Assembly (NCBI GenBank): GCA_012513165.1
Contig: JAAZCT010000056.1
Location: 1 to 9,109, forward strand
Length of the DNA: 9,109 bases
Direction: 5' to 3'
DNA from: Actinomycetales bacterium
GTDB lineage: Bacteria > Actinomycetota > Actinomycetes > Propionibacteriales > Nocardioidaceae
Numbering within the stretch: position 1 is the stretch's first letter; every line of letters begins with the position of its first letter. The notes under the pieces were generated by a model. The model was not told the DNA's origin and searched no databases. It saw only the letters and a list, made by a program, of their open reading frames with translations. Below are positions 1 through 7,793 of this stretch, in pieces. Both the position numbers and the translations under genes were made by a program.

Positions 1-637
1 TCTTGGAGTTTCGTCGATGCAACTGGACTTCGCAGAGCGAGGTTTCGCCTACGCACAAGACGGTCCGCTCGATATGCGCATGAACGAGCAAGACGATCTG
101 ACCGCGGCTGATCTGCTCAACACGTACACCGAAGACGAGATCGTGCGGGTGCTGCGAGACTTCGGCGAGGAAAAATTCGCACGCAGAATTGCCTCAGCGA
201 TTGTCGAACAGCGGAGCGAGTCGCCTTTCTCAACAACCGCCGAACTAGTTGAACTCATTCGGCGCAGTATTCCGGCAGCAGCGCGGCGGACGGGTCGAAA
301 CCCCTCCAAGCGCACGTTCCAAGCGCTACGGATCGAAATCAACGACGAGTTAGGTGTCTTTCGCAGGGCGCTGGCCGATGCACTCGAACTGCTGAACGTC
401 GGAGGCCGCATCGTGGTGTTGGCCTACCATTCGCTCGAAGATCGGATCGCGAAGCGAACGTTTGCGGAAGTGACGACTCTGAAGGTTCCTCGCGACCTTC
501 CGGTGGTGCCGGAACACATGAAACCAAAGTTCCGGCTGGTTTTGCGTGGTGCAGAGAAAGCGACGGACGAGGAAATCGAAACTAATCCACGTGCCACGTC
601 GGTCCGGCTACGTGTCGTCGAGCGGGTGGCCGCATGA
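1..637 (+). CDS. rsmH: 16S rRNA (cytosine(1402)-N(4))-methyltransferase RsmH, 5'-truncated by window edge
   Basis: RsmH uses S-adenosylmethionine to methylate N4 of C1402 in the decoding centre of 16S rRNA; it is classically the first or second gene of the dcw cluster. The reading frame is open from base 2, upstream of the ATG at 17, and the codons before that ATG read LGVSS, which joins the family motif LGVSSxQLDxxxRGF. The true start therefore lies outside the window and the ATG at 17 is internal. Seen motifs: [11 protein letters not shown] followed by GPLDMRM, then [10 protein letters not shown], the signature [22 protein letters not shown], and the C-terminal [14 protein letters not shown]. 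About 211 residues are present; roughly the first 100, with the SAM-binding glycine motif, are missing. The stop overlaps the next start as ATGA (634-637), indicating translational coupling. The family is certain; activity cannot be judged without the N-terminus. Confidence 0.97.
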   Translation, partial: LGVSSMQLDFAERGFAYAQDGPLDMRMNEQDDLTAADLLNTYTEDEIVRVLRDFGEEKFARRIASAIVEQRSESPFSTTAELVELIRRSIPAAARRTGRNPSKRTFQALRIEINDELGVFRRALADALELLNVGGRIVVLAYHSLEDRIAKRTFAEVTTLKVPRDLPVVPEHMKPKFRLVLRGAEKATDEEIETNPRATSVRLRVVERVAA

Positions 638-1071
638 GTCAACGTGCAGCAACTGCCTCAGCAGCCTCGTGGTCGGCCCAAGCGCGCTATCGCGGCGGCC
701 AAGCGAAAGACGTGGGTTTGCGTCTCGTGGGGCCGGTTCGCAAGCGTGCCCAAAAGGCGCCGTTTGTTGTAGTGGTCATTACGGTTCTAGCGTCGGGTTT
801 CGCCGGGCTTGGATTCTTTAGCACGGTGATGCAATCTCAGGCATTCGCGATTCATCAACTCAGCGGCGAGGTTGCGCTGCTTGAGGCGCAGCGCGCTGAG
901 TTGACAACGACCGTAAACGATCTGCAGAGTCCGTCCTCGATCGCGAAGCGTGCCGTCGATGAAGGAATGGTTCCGAATACCAATCCAGTCTTCTTGCGCT
1001 TGCAAGACGGGCGCGTGATCGGCAAGCCCGTTCCCGCGCTCCCCAACACGAATGTGCGGAAGGTGAACTGA
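634..1071 (+). CDS. ftsL: FtsL-like septum assembly protein (single-pass membrane, coiled coil)
   Basis: This 145-residue bitopic protein sits in the usual ftsL place between rsmH and ftsI. A basic cytoplasmic tail (residues 1-42, rich in R, K, Q and A) is followed by one hydrophobic segment at about 43-63 (starting [10 protein letters not shown]) and then an extracytoplasmic heptad-like stretch at about 68-98 ([15 protein letters not shown]) suited to a coiled coil with a partner such as FtsB/DivIC. The segment [17 protein letters not shown] resembles the part after the coiled coil in actinobacterial FtsL proteins. FtsL links early and late divisome proteins and helps activate FtsWI. The start is fixed by the ATGA overlap with rsmH; the upstream GGGTGG is only a weak ribosome binding site, in keeping with coupling. 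The sequence of this family is poorly conserved, so the name rests on topology, length and position. It could also be called a septum formation initiator-like protein. Confidence 0.8.
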   Translation: MSQRAATASAASWSAQARYRGGQAKDVGLRLVGPVRKRAQKAPFVVVVITVLASGFAGLGFFSTVMQSQAFAIHQLSGEVALLEAQRAELTTTVNDLQSPSSIAKRAVDEGMVPNTNPVFLRLQDGRVIGKPVPALPNTNVRKVN

Positions 1072-1073
1072 CC

Positions 1074-2816
1074 ATGCAGCGTGACTTCTCTCGGGGTCGT
1101 CTACGGGTTTTGACTGTGTGTTTCTCCGTGCTTTTCGTTGTCTTCGCGCTTCGGCTGGTGCAGATCCAAGGCATCGACTCTCAAGCTTATGCGGCGAAAG
1201 CCATCGACGCTGGCGCGCGAAAGACCGTCATTCCAGCCCCACGCGGAGACATTCTCGACCGCAACGGCGAAGCGATGGTTTCGAGCACAGCCGGCACCTC
1301 GCTCACCGCAGATCCTTATCTCACCGGCCCGAACGCACCGAAGATCGCCAAGATCCTGACCGAGGAACTTGGCGATCGCATCGATTATTTCGACACGGTT
1401 GAGCTTTTACGCAAACCGGAGTCGCGTTTCGTCTACGTCACGAAGAACGTCCCGGCCTATTCGGCCAAGAAGGCGTTGTCAGCCCTGAGCGAAGCAAGTC
1501 TTCCAGGGGTGTTCGGCGAGGGTGTGAGTCTGCGCAAGTACCCAGGCGGGTCCTTGGCGGCCAATGTTTTGGGTATTACTGAGGGCGAGCGAAATGGCAT
1601 CGCCGGTCTAGAGAAGCAATACAACGATCTGCTGACCGGGACTAATGGCGCCGAAACATATGAGATCGCGGCCACGGGCCAGCGCATTCCCTCTGCAGCA
1701 TCAACGCTCAAAGAAATGACGCCGGGCCAAGACATCCAGACCACGATCGATCGTGAACTCCAGTGGTATTCAGATCAACGACTTGCCGATGTGGTCAAGT
1801 CCTCGGGCGCAGACTACGGGCTGGCGATCACCATGGATATCCGAACCTGCGAAATCGTCCAGATGTCTCAAGCCCCGACCTACAACCCCGATACTCGTGA
1901 GAACGTCAAGTCTGAGACGCTCGTCAACCGGGCTTTGTCCAACGTTTATGAGCCGGGATCCGTCATGAAACTGGTCACCATGGCTGCCCTCGCAGACATG
2001 GGGAAGATCAAAGCTGACACCAAGATCAAAGTGCCGAGCAGCATCCGTGTTGATGGATTCACGATCGGTGACTACTGGGACCACGGAAGCTTGAACATGA
2101 CCGCCGGCGGAGTTATCTCGCTGTCATCGAACCTCGGCACGATCGTCGCAGCGCAGCAGATGAGCGACTCGGTTTTCCACAGTTATCTGACGAAGTTCGG
2201 GTTTGGGCAACTCTCAGGAGTTGATCTTCCTGAAGAAACTCGTGGTCTGGTAACTCCAGCCCGCGACTGGACGCGCTCGAAGCATGCGACGACCTCGTTC
2301 GGACAAGGAATCTCGGTGAATGCGGTTCAAATCGTTCGCGCCGTCGGTGCGATCGCGAACGGCGGGGAAATGTGTACCCCGAGCATCGCTCAAAGCGCGG
2401 TCGATGCAGATGGCAAGAAGACGGATCTCAACGATGCGAAGACAACGCGAGTCGTCTCACGCGAAGCTGCCAGCGAAGTCACGCGGATGATGGAAGGTGT
2501 CACCGCGGACAACGGAACCGCGAAGGGCGCTCACATCGAGGGATACCGGGTGGCGGGCAAGACCGGCACGGCATGGAGAGTGAATCCGAAGACCGGACGC
2601 TACGTTCGGGGTCAGAACACCGTTTCGTTTGTGGGGTTTGCTCCGGCAGATCGCCCCAGGTTCCTTACCTATGTTGTGATCGACAATCCGCCGAGCAATG
2701 CAGGTGGTGGCTCGCTGGCCGGCCCCGTGTTCAAAGACATCATGTCGATGGCGCTCGAACGTTTCGGCGTCCCGCCAACAGGTTCAAAGCCTCCTAAAGT
2801 GGAGCATTACTGGTAG
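1074..2816 (+). CDS. ftsI: Septal peptidoglycan transpeptidase FtsI (class B penicillin-binding protein, PBP3 type)
   Basis: This membrane-anchored D,D-transpeptidase cross-links new septal peptidoglycan and works as a complex with FtsW. It has 580 residues: a short cytoplasmic start, a transmembrane anchor at about 9-31, then a PBP dimerisation domain beginning with RGDILDRNG (57-65). The transpeptidase domain carries all three active-site motifs: SVMK (Ser296 to Lys299, in EPGSVMK), SSN (351-353) and KTG (496-498, in AGKTGTA). The block SFVGFAPADRPR near the end is typical. There is no C-terminal PASTA domain; the protein ends in HYW. A good ribosome binding site (GGAAGG, 1058-1063) lies 10 nt before the ATG, inside ftsL, and only 2 nt separate the ftsL stop from this start. 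One small departure is TCE where TGE is usual in the conserved MDxxTGEI(L/V) segment; it is not a catalytic position. Confidence 0.97.
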   Translation: MQRDFSRGRLRVLTVCFSVLFVVFALRLVQIQGIDSQAYAAKAIDAGARKTVIPAPRGDILDRNGEAMVSSTAGTSLTADPYLTGPNAPKIAKILTEELGDRIDYFDTVELLRKPESRFVYVTKNVPAYSAKKALSALSEASLPGVFGEGVSLRKYPGGSLAANVLGITEGERNGIAGLEKQYNDLLTGTNGAETYEIAATGQRIPSAASTLKEMTPGQDIQTTIDRELQWYSDQRLADVVKSSGADYGLAITMDIRTCEIVQMSQAPTYNPDTRENVKSETLVNRALSNVYEPGSVMKLVTMAALADMGKIKADTKIKVPSSIRVDGFTIGDYWDHGSLNMTAGGVISLSSNLGTIVAAQQMSDSVFHSYLTKFGFGQLSGVDLPEETRGLVTPARDWTRSKHATTSFGQGISVNAVQIVRAVGAIANGGEMCTPSIAQSAVDADGKKTDLNDAKTTRVVSREAASEVTRMMEGVTADNGTAKGAHIEGYRVAGKTGTAWRVNPKTGRYVRGQNTVSFVGFAPADRPRFLTYVVIDNPPSNAGGGSLAGPVFKDIMSMALERFGVPPTGSKPPKVEHYW

Positions 2817-2838
2817 TTTCCGGTAAGCCCACGTGTCG

Positions 2839-2941
2839 GAGTTTCTGATGACAGGGTTTACTCAGTGAGGTGTCGAATATGCAGCAAATGAGAACGCGTC
2901 CGGCGACGTTGGCGCATCAGAAACTCAGTGACCTCGCTGAG
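2839..2941 (+). promoter_or_regulatory. Candidate structured RNA leader spanning the murE ribosome binding site and start
   Basis: Three long complementary pairings overlap here. Helix A: GAGTTTCTGATG (2839-2850) is perfectly complementary to CATCAGAAACTC (2915-2926), 12 bp. Helix B: CTCAGTGAGGT (2861-2871) pairs with 2931-2941 (ACCTCGCTGAG), 11 bp with one G-U, and buries the GAGG ribosome binding site of murE. Hairpin C: CTCAGTG (2924-2930) pairs with CGCTGAG (2935-2941) around a 4-nt loop, 7 bp with one G-U, and would compete with B and partly with A. A and B interleave, so together they would form a pseudoknot or act as alternatives. A 9-nt direct repeat ACTCAGTGA (2860-2868 and 2923-2931) underlies B and C. 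The pairings are read directly; a regulatory role is inference. The 3' arms lie inside murE, where they also encode amino acids. Confidence 0.45.
2867..2870 (+). promoter_or_regulatory. Ribosome binding site that decides the murE start
   Basis: GAGG lies 8 nt before the ATG at 2879, a normal spacing. The alternative in-frame GTG at 2870 overlaps this same motif and has nothing comparable at a proper distance upstream, so the ATG at 2879 is preferred. A third in-frame ATG at 2888 would leave a 17-nt spacing and is less likely. Confidence 0.75.
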
Positions 2942-4372
2942 CTGATTCAGGCCGAAACGGTGGCTGGCCCGCACACCAAAGTTTCGGGACTGACACTTGC
3001 CAGCAAGAGCGTTCACGCGGGCGATCTGTTCGTGGCGGCTGCGGGGCAGGCGGCGCATGGGATTCAGTTCCTTGATGCGGCCATCGACGCAGGCGCCAGA
3101 GCGGTCCTCACCGACCCTGTTGGGGCGCAGCAGGTTCCTGAGGGCTTTCCGATGTTGGTGGTTCCAGATCCCAGGGCCGTCGTGGCCATGGTGGCCGCCG
3201 CCATCTACGACTCTCCGAGCGAAGCGTTCGTCACGATCGGGATCACAGGTACCCAAGGCAAAACAACGACCACGCATATCGCGCAGGCCGCGTTCGGGCC
3301 GAGTCGCTCGGCGGTGGTCGGCACGATCGGCACGCGAATTGCGGGGCATCCGGTGCACAGCGCCTTGACCACGCCCGAAGCGCCCGAACTGCAAGCGCTG
3401 TTTGCGGTGATGCGCGAGGAACAAGTCGAAGCCTGTTTCATGGAAGTTTCTAGTCATGCGCTCGTACAGGGACGAGTGAACGGTTTCATCTTTGACGTTG
3501 CGGTGTTCCTCAACTTGGGTCGGGACCACTTGGACTTTCACGCGGACATTGACGACTATTTTGCCGCCAAAGCGCTGCTGTTTACCCCCGAGCACGCGCG
3601 CCGTGCCGTGATCAATATTGATGACGAGTTTGGCCGTCGTCTGGCGGCACAAACCACCATCCCATTCGAAACCTTCTCGGTCGAGGGGAACGACGCCAAC
3701 TGGCGAGTCACCTCTATTCACGAGTCTGGACGAGGCAGCGAGGTTTCCGTGGACTTGCCTTCTGGGGAAGCACTGACGTTCGTTCTGCCGATACCGGGCC
3801 GGTTCAATGTTTCCAACGCACTCGCGACGATTGTGGCGTTGAGCGCGGCCGGATACCGGCCTGAAGACCTTGTCGCTGGACTAGCAGACCTTCAGGGCGT
3901 GCCCGGACGCATGGAACAGATCGACACGGGCCGCGGTTTTTCGGTGGTAGTCGACTACGCGCACAAACCCGATGCGATTCGGGCGATTCTGACGGCATTG
4001 CGCCCGGTGACCACGGGCGAGTTGGTCATCGTGATGGGCGCTGGCGGCGACCGAGACCGAGGCAAGCGTCCGCTCATGGGCGAGATCTCTGCTGAGTTGG
4101 CAGACGTCGTGATCGTGACAGACGACAATCCTCGCTCCGAGGACCCGGCTCAGATTCGAGCCGAGATCGTTGCAGGGATCTCCGGCGAGGCGCGCGTCCA
4201 TCAAATCGAAGGACGACGAGCAGCTATCGAGTTTGCGCTGGCGGCCGCGACGCAGGGGGACACGATCGTGGTCGCGGGCAAGGGGCACGAGTCAGGTCAA
4301 GAAATCAATGGCGTGGTCCATCCCTTTGACGATCGTCACGTCGCGCGGGAACTGCTTGAGGAACTGCCATGA
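2879..4372 (+). CDS. murE: UDP-MurNAc-tripeptide synthetase MurE, meso-diaminopimelate type
   Basis: MurE is a cytoplasmic ATP-dependent ligase that adds the third residue to UDP-MurNAc-L-Ala-D-Glu. With the ATG at 2879 it has 497 residues, normal for the family. All three Mur-ligase domains are present: the N-terminal UDP-binding part; a central ATPase with the P-loop TGTQGKTTTT (about 123-132), the TTPEAPEL block, EVSSHAL, NLGRDHLDFH and the AAKALLF lysine that is carbamylated in the family; and the C-terminal ligase domain starting near VDYAHKPDA. DNPR at 416-419, followed by SEDP, is the known signature for choosing meso-diaminopimelate rather than L-lysine. GAGGDRDRGKR and GKGHE (467-471) complete the family set. 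Its stop overlaps murF as ATGA. Its translation may be tuned by the structured leader over its start. The enzyme appears fully functional. Confidence 0.97.
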   Translation: MQQMRTRPATLAHQKLSDLAELIQAETVAGPHTKVSGLTLASKSVHAGDLFVAAAGQAAHGIQFLDAAIDAGARAVLTDPVGAQQVPEGFPMLVVPDPRAVVAMVAAAIYDSPSEAFVTIGITGTQGKTTTTHIAQAAFGPSRSAVVGTIGTRIAGHPVHSALTTPEAPELQALFAVMREEQVEACFMEVSSHALVQGRVNGFIFDVAVFLNLGRDHLDFHADIDDYFAAKALLFTPEHARRAVINIDDEFGRRLAAQTTIPFETFSVEGNDANWRVTSIHESGRGSEVSVDLPSGEALTFVLPIPGRFNVSNALATIVALSAAGYRPEDLVAGLADLQGVPGRMEQIDTGRGFSVVVDYAHKPDAIRAILTALRPVTTGELVIVMGAGGDRDRGKRPLMGEISAELADVVIVTDDNPRSEDPAQIRAEIVAGISGEARVHQIEGRRAAIEFALAAATQGDTIVVAGKGHESGQEINGVVHPFDDRHVARELLEELP

Positions 4373-5727
4373 TTGATGTGACGGTAGGACGCATTGCCGA
4401 GATCGTCGGCGGTCGAGCCTTCGGCGACCTAGACACGATCGTGACAGGCGCTGCGATTGTGGATTCGCGTCGAGCCACGCCGGGTGACCTCTTTGTTGCG
4501 ATGGCCGGCGAATCGACTGATGGCCACGACCACGTGGAATCGGCACTGCGGGCGGGCGCAGTTGCCACGCTCGCTCAACGAGAAGTGCCGGGCTCTGGCG
4601 TGGTGGTGATTGATCCGCTGGCCGCCGTGGCTGAACTGGCTCGCTGGTCCCTCGCGCAGATTCGTGCTCAAAGCGACATCACGGTCGTTGCGCTGACGGG
4701 TTCCCAGGGCAAGACGAGTGTGAAGGATCTGCTCGCCCACATTTTCGAGTCGAACGCAGCCACCATTGCCGCCGAAGGATCGTTCAATAACGAACTCGGC
4801 GTGCCGCTCACGGTGCTGCGCGCGGGCCTCGACACCAGGTGGCTCGTGGTGGAAATGGGTGCGCGAGGCATCGGCCACATTGAGTACTTGTGCTCGATCG
4901 CACGCCCGGACGTAGCTGCCGTGCTCAACGTTGGCACCGCGCACATGGGGGAGTTCGGGTCGGTCGAAGCAATCGGACGCGCCAAGGGCGAGATCATTTC
5001 CGCACTGAAATCGTCCGGAGCGGCGGTGCTCAACGCTGGCGACCGGGTCGTCGCTGAGATGGCGTCGGCGCATTCGGGGCGCACGATCACGTTTGGCGCC
5101 GACGGTGACGTCGATCTTCTGGCACCAGTGACTCTGAATCACGATGGACATGCTGAGTTGGTCCTGCGAATCGGTGGCGACGAATTCCCGGTGACGATTC
5201 CCCAAGTCGGATATCACCACGGCATCAATGCCGCCGCGGCCACCGCGATCGCGATCGCGTGCGGACTGGAACCGGCACAGATTGTCAACGCACTGGCAAC
5301 GGCAACGCCGCGTTCGCACATGCGGATGGAGGTAGCGCGTACCTCAAACGGGATTCTGGTGCTGAACGACGCATACAACGCCAACCCCGAATCAATGAGC
5401 GCGGCACTCGAAACGTTGGCCGGCGTGGCGCGTGGCCGTTCTATTGCGGTCCTTGGTCCGATGCTGGAACTGGGCGATAGCTCTGACGAGCACCACCGCC
5501 GCATCGGCCTCAAAGCGCGGGCTTTAGGGGTCGATCGAGTCGTGGTTGTTGGACACAGCGCGAAACCCATCTCCGAAGGAGCGGGAGACCGAGCCGAATA
5601 TTGTGAGTCGATGGATGTGGCAATAAACACGCTGCTGGCGAGCCTATGCTCGGGGGATACCGTTCTTGTGAAAGCATCTAGAGGCATTGCAATGGAAAAT
5701 CTTGTCGCGGCGCTGATGGCCGCATAA
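4369..5727 (+). CDS. murF: UDP-N-acetylmuramoyl-tripeptide--D-alanyl-D-alanine ligase MurF
   Basis: MurF is the last cytoplasmic ligase of the pathway; it joins D-Ala-D-Ala to the UDP-MurNAc-tripeptide from MurE. It has 452 residues, normal length. Domain 1 carries DSRRATPGDLFVAM; domain 2 has the P-loop TGSQGKTS (110-117), then GSFNNELGVPLT, VVEMGARGIGHI and NVGTAHMGEFGS; the HHGINAAAA block precedes domain 3, which has LNDAYNANPESM, LGPMLELGDSS and KASRGIAME near the end. All the usual catalytic and substrate segments are intact, unlike in the MurD-like protein two genes downstream. The start is fixed by the ATGA overlap with murE and by GAGGA (4358-4362) 6 nt upstream. A 16-bp palindrome, CGCGATCGCGATCGCG (5244-5259), lies in the codons for the Ala-Ile-Ala-Ile-Ala run. 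Confidence 0.97.
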   Translation: MIDVTVGRIAEIVGGRAFGDLDTIVTGAAIVDSRRATPGDLFVAMAGESTDGHDHVESALRAGAVATLAQREVPGSGVVVIDPLAAVAELARWSLAQIRAQSDITVVALTGSQGKTSVKDLLAHIFESNAATIAAEGSFNNELGVPLTVLRAGLDTRWLVVEMGARGIGHIEYLCSIARPDVAAVLNVGTAHMGEFGSVEAIGRAKGEIISALKSSGAAVLNAGDRVVAEMASAHSGRTITFGADGDVDLLAPVTLNHDGHAELVLRIGGDEFPVTIPQVGYHHGINAAAATAIAIACGLEPAQIVNALATATPRSHMRMEVARTSNGILVLNDAYNANPESMSAALETLAGVARGRSIAVLGPMLELGDSSDEHHRRIGLKARALGVDRVVVVGHSAKPISEGAGDRAEYCESMDVAINTLLASLCSGDTVLVKASRGIAMENLVAALMAA

Positions 5728-5758
5728 GTAAGGCCGCCCGAAAGGAATTAGTGCTGGC

Positions 5759-6826
5759 ATGCTGGCTGTATTGATCGCGGGAGCAATCGCACTTCTCGGT
5801 ACTTTGATTGGTACCAAGTTTGCGATAAAAGCCCTCGTGGCGAAGGGCTACGGGCAGTTGATCCGGGACGATGGGCCAACCACGCACCAGACCAAACGAG
5901 GCACCCCCACGATGGGTGGACTGGTCATCATGCTCTCCGTGGTCGCAGGCTATGCGGGCGCCAAATTGTTCACCGGTACAGATCCGAGCGCCTCCGCAGT
6001 GTTGCTCCTGTTCTTGTTCGTCGGGCTCGGAGCGATTGGATTCTTGGACGACTGGATCAAAGTCGCGAAACAGCGGAGTCTCGGACTCCGAAGCAAAGCC
6101 AAACTCATCGGTCAAACCATCGTAGGTTTGGTATTCGCGTTCTTTGCGATTCGCATCGAGAATGACAACGGGATCACGCCGATCACTCATCACATTTCCT
6201 TTGTCAGGGATATGACCTCGTGGTCTTTGCCCACCGTGCTTTTGATCTTGTGGGTTCTCGTGATGATCGCGGGAGCTAGCAATGGAGTTAATCTCACCGA
6301 TGGTCTCGACGGTCTAGCAACGGGCGCCGCAGTCATGGTGTTTGGTGCCTATACGTTGATCAATATCTGGCAAAGCAACCAAAACTGCGCCCGGGAACTC
6401 GTGCCGAAGTGTTACGAAGTTCGCGATCCACTCGATCTAGCGATCGTGGCGGCAGCAATCACGGGAGCCTGTTTCGGCTTCCTATGGTGGAACACAGCGC
6501 CTGCCAAGATCTTCATGGGCGATACCGGTTCGCTTTCACTCGGCGGCGCCATGGCAGGGTTCGCGCTGATGACCCGACCGGAACTGCTCCTAGTTTTCCT
6601 CGGCGGACTGTTCGTCATCATTACGCTTTCGGTGATCATCCAAGTCGGGTATTTCAAGCTTTCTGGCGGGAAACGTGTCTTCCGCATGGCCCCGTTGCAG
6701 CACCACTTCGAGTTGCTTGGCTGGGCCGAAGTGACGATCGTTGTGCGGTTCTGGATCATTAGCGGACTGACAGTCATCGCAGGTATGGGAATCTTCTATT
6801 GGGAGTGGGTCAGCGGTGCCCTCTAG
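5759..6826 (+). CDS. mraY: Phospho-N-acetylmuramoyl-pentapeptide transferase MraY
   Basis: MraY transfers phospho-MurNAc-pentapeptide from UDP to undecaprenyl phosphate to make lipid I on the inner face of the membrane. It is a 355-residue polytopic protein with about ten hydrophobic segments. Family motifs in order: [26 protein letters not shown] (Asp97-Asp98, the acidic pair linked to magnesium), [10 protein letters not shown] (Asp181 and Asp184), [12 protein letters not shown] (Asp255) and [12 protein letters not shown], the cytoplasmic histidine loop. The loop with [19 protein letters not shown] is typical of actinobacterial MraY. The start at 5759 gives the usual [13 protein letters not shown] beginning; AAGGA (5742-5746) is 12 nt upstream, rather far but usable. 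There is a 31-nt gap after murF, and the 3' end overlaps the murD-like gene by 11 nt. Confidence 0.97.
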   Translation: MLAVLIAGAIALLGTLIGTKFAIKALVAKGYGQLIRDDGPTTHQTKRGTPTMGGLVIMLSVVAGYAGAKLFTGTDPSASAVLLLFLFVGLGAIGFLDDWIKVAKQRSLGLRSKAKLIGQTIVGLVFAFFAIRIENDNGITPITHHISFVRDMTSWSLPTVLLILWVLVMIAGASNGVNLTDGLDGLATGAAVMVFGAYTLINIWQSNQNCARELVPKCYEVRDPLDLAIVAAAITGACFGFLWWNTAPAKIFMGDTGSLSLGGAMAGFALMTRPELLLVFLGGLFVIITLSVIIQVGYFKLSGGKRVFRMAPLQHHFELLGWAEVTIVVRFWIISGLTVIAGMGIFYWEWVSGAL

Positions 6827-7793
6827 CGGAGCCGTTTCTCACACCTCATTTGGCGACGAATGGTCCGATCGCGTGGTGGCCGTTGCCGGTTTGGGCTCAG
6901 TCGGTCTCGCCGCAGTAGACGCGCTGCACCACATCGGTGCCACGGTGATCGGAATCGATACGCACGAGATCGCCTCGAACCACGACGAACGAGCCAAACT
7001 ATTCACCTATCTGGGCGTGAAACTACATCATGGCGAAAGCGCGCCTTCAGTTCTGGACAATCTCGATCTGGTGGTCGTGGCCGAGCAATGGATGGCCGAT
7101 TCGTCGATCGTGGCGCACGCTTATAGTCGAGGAATCCCCATCTGGAGTGAAGCGGAACTCGCCTGGCAGATCCGTGGCGAGGAACCTGCTCCTTGGCTCA
7201 CAGTGGCCGGATCTCGCAGCGGATCGGCTACGGCCGTGATTCTCGAACGCATTCTGAGCGCCGCCGGAGTCCGGGCGCTCGCCGTTGGTAACCAGCACGC
7301 ATCGCTCCTGGAGTCCGTGATGGACCCCGAAGGGCCGGCGGTGCTGATTGTAGAACTCAGCGAGACTCAACTTCGTTGGCCGACGACGCTCTCGCCGGTT
7401 TCAGCGGTCGCGGTGGACGCGCCCACAGATGACACCCTTTTCAATCCCTTTTCTGGGACTCAGATCGCGTGTGTGTATAGCGTTCAGAACGCTGGCAGTC
7501 GACGCCTTGCCGAAGATGCGGATGTTGTCGAGGGCGCTCGCGCAGTAGGCGTGAGCATGGCGAGTCCCGGCTTTGGCGACATCGGCTTGGTTGAAAATAT
7601 CGTGGCGGACCGCGCCTTCGGAGACGATCCGCGCCACGAAGCCGAAGAGTTATTCACGCTTGACGACTTGGGCGACGTCGAGGCCGAGGTCGTGATCAGT
7701 GCATTGGCCGCGAGTGCGGTGGCTCGATCGGTGGGAGTCAAGAGTCACTGGGTAAAAATTGGCATCGGAGACTTCGCCAGCACGCTTCACTGA
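6816..7793 (+). CDS. Truncated MurD-like protein lacking the ligase motifs (probable pseudoenzyme)
   Basis: The position is that of murD, which adds D-Glu to UDP-MurNAc-L-Ala. Residues 1-120 keep the N-terminal Rossmann fold, with GLGSVG (25-30), Asp48-Thr49 where MurD has its UDP-contacting Asp-Thr, and the [12 protein letters not shown] block. The central domain is still alignable ([45 protein letters not shown]), but the P-loop GTNGKTT has become GSRSGSA (132-138) with no lysine. SPG is AEQ (89-91). The NxxxDHLDxH region with the carbamylated lysine is replaced by a shorter DAPTDDTLF stretch (201-209). The HN motif is gone near 288-293. The protein ends at 325, where the C-terminal ligase domain should begin (MurD is usually about 450-480). 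The GTG start overlaps mraY by 11 nt; GGGAG (6801-6805) is 10 nt upstream. There is no internal stop or frameshift. Homology to MurD is fairly sure; loss of ligase activity is a strong inference; any new role is unknown. Confidence 0.85.
   Translation: MPSSGAVSHTSFGDEWSDRVVAVAGLGSVGLAAVDALHHIGATVIGIDTHEIASNHDERAKLFTYLGVKLHHGESAPSVLDNLDLVVVAEQWMADSSIVAHAYSRGIPIWSEAELAWQIRGEEPAPWLTVAGSRSGSATAVILERILSAAGVRALAVGNQHASLLESVMDPEGPAVLIVELSETQLRWPTTLSPVSAVAVDAPTDDTLFNPFSGTQIACVYSVQNAGSRRLAEDADVVEGARAVGVSMASPGFGDIGLVENIVADRAFGDDPRHEAEELFTLDDLGDVEAEVVISALAASAVARSVGVKSHWVKIGIGDFASTLH

Noticed and set aside
17..19. ATG at 17 as the true start of rsmH
   Set aside because: The frame is open to the window edge and the upstream codons continue the conserved LGVSSMQLD motif, so it is internal.
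2870..2872. GTG as the murE start
   Set aside because: It overlaps the GAGG ribosome binding site, which is well spaced for the ATG at 2879; nothing comparable lies upstream of the GTG.
2858..3721. Long minus-strand open frame (287 codons) opposite murE
   Set aside because: Same reasoning: antisense to an intact, well-conserved gene, with low-complexity Arg-rich content and no family motif.
4429..5319. Long minus-strand open frame (296 codons) opposite murF
   Set aside because: It lies wholly opposite a clear murF, has no recognisable domain, and its Arg/His-rich composition is typical of an antisense shadow in GC-rich DNA.
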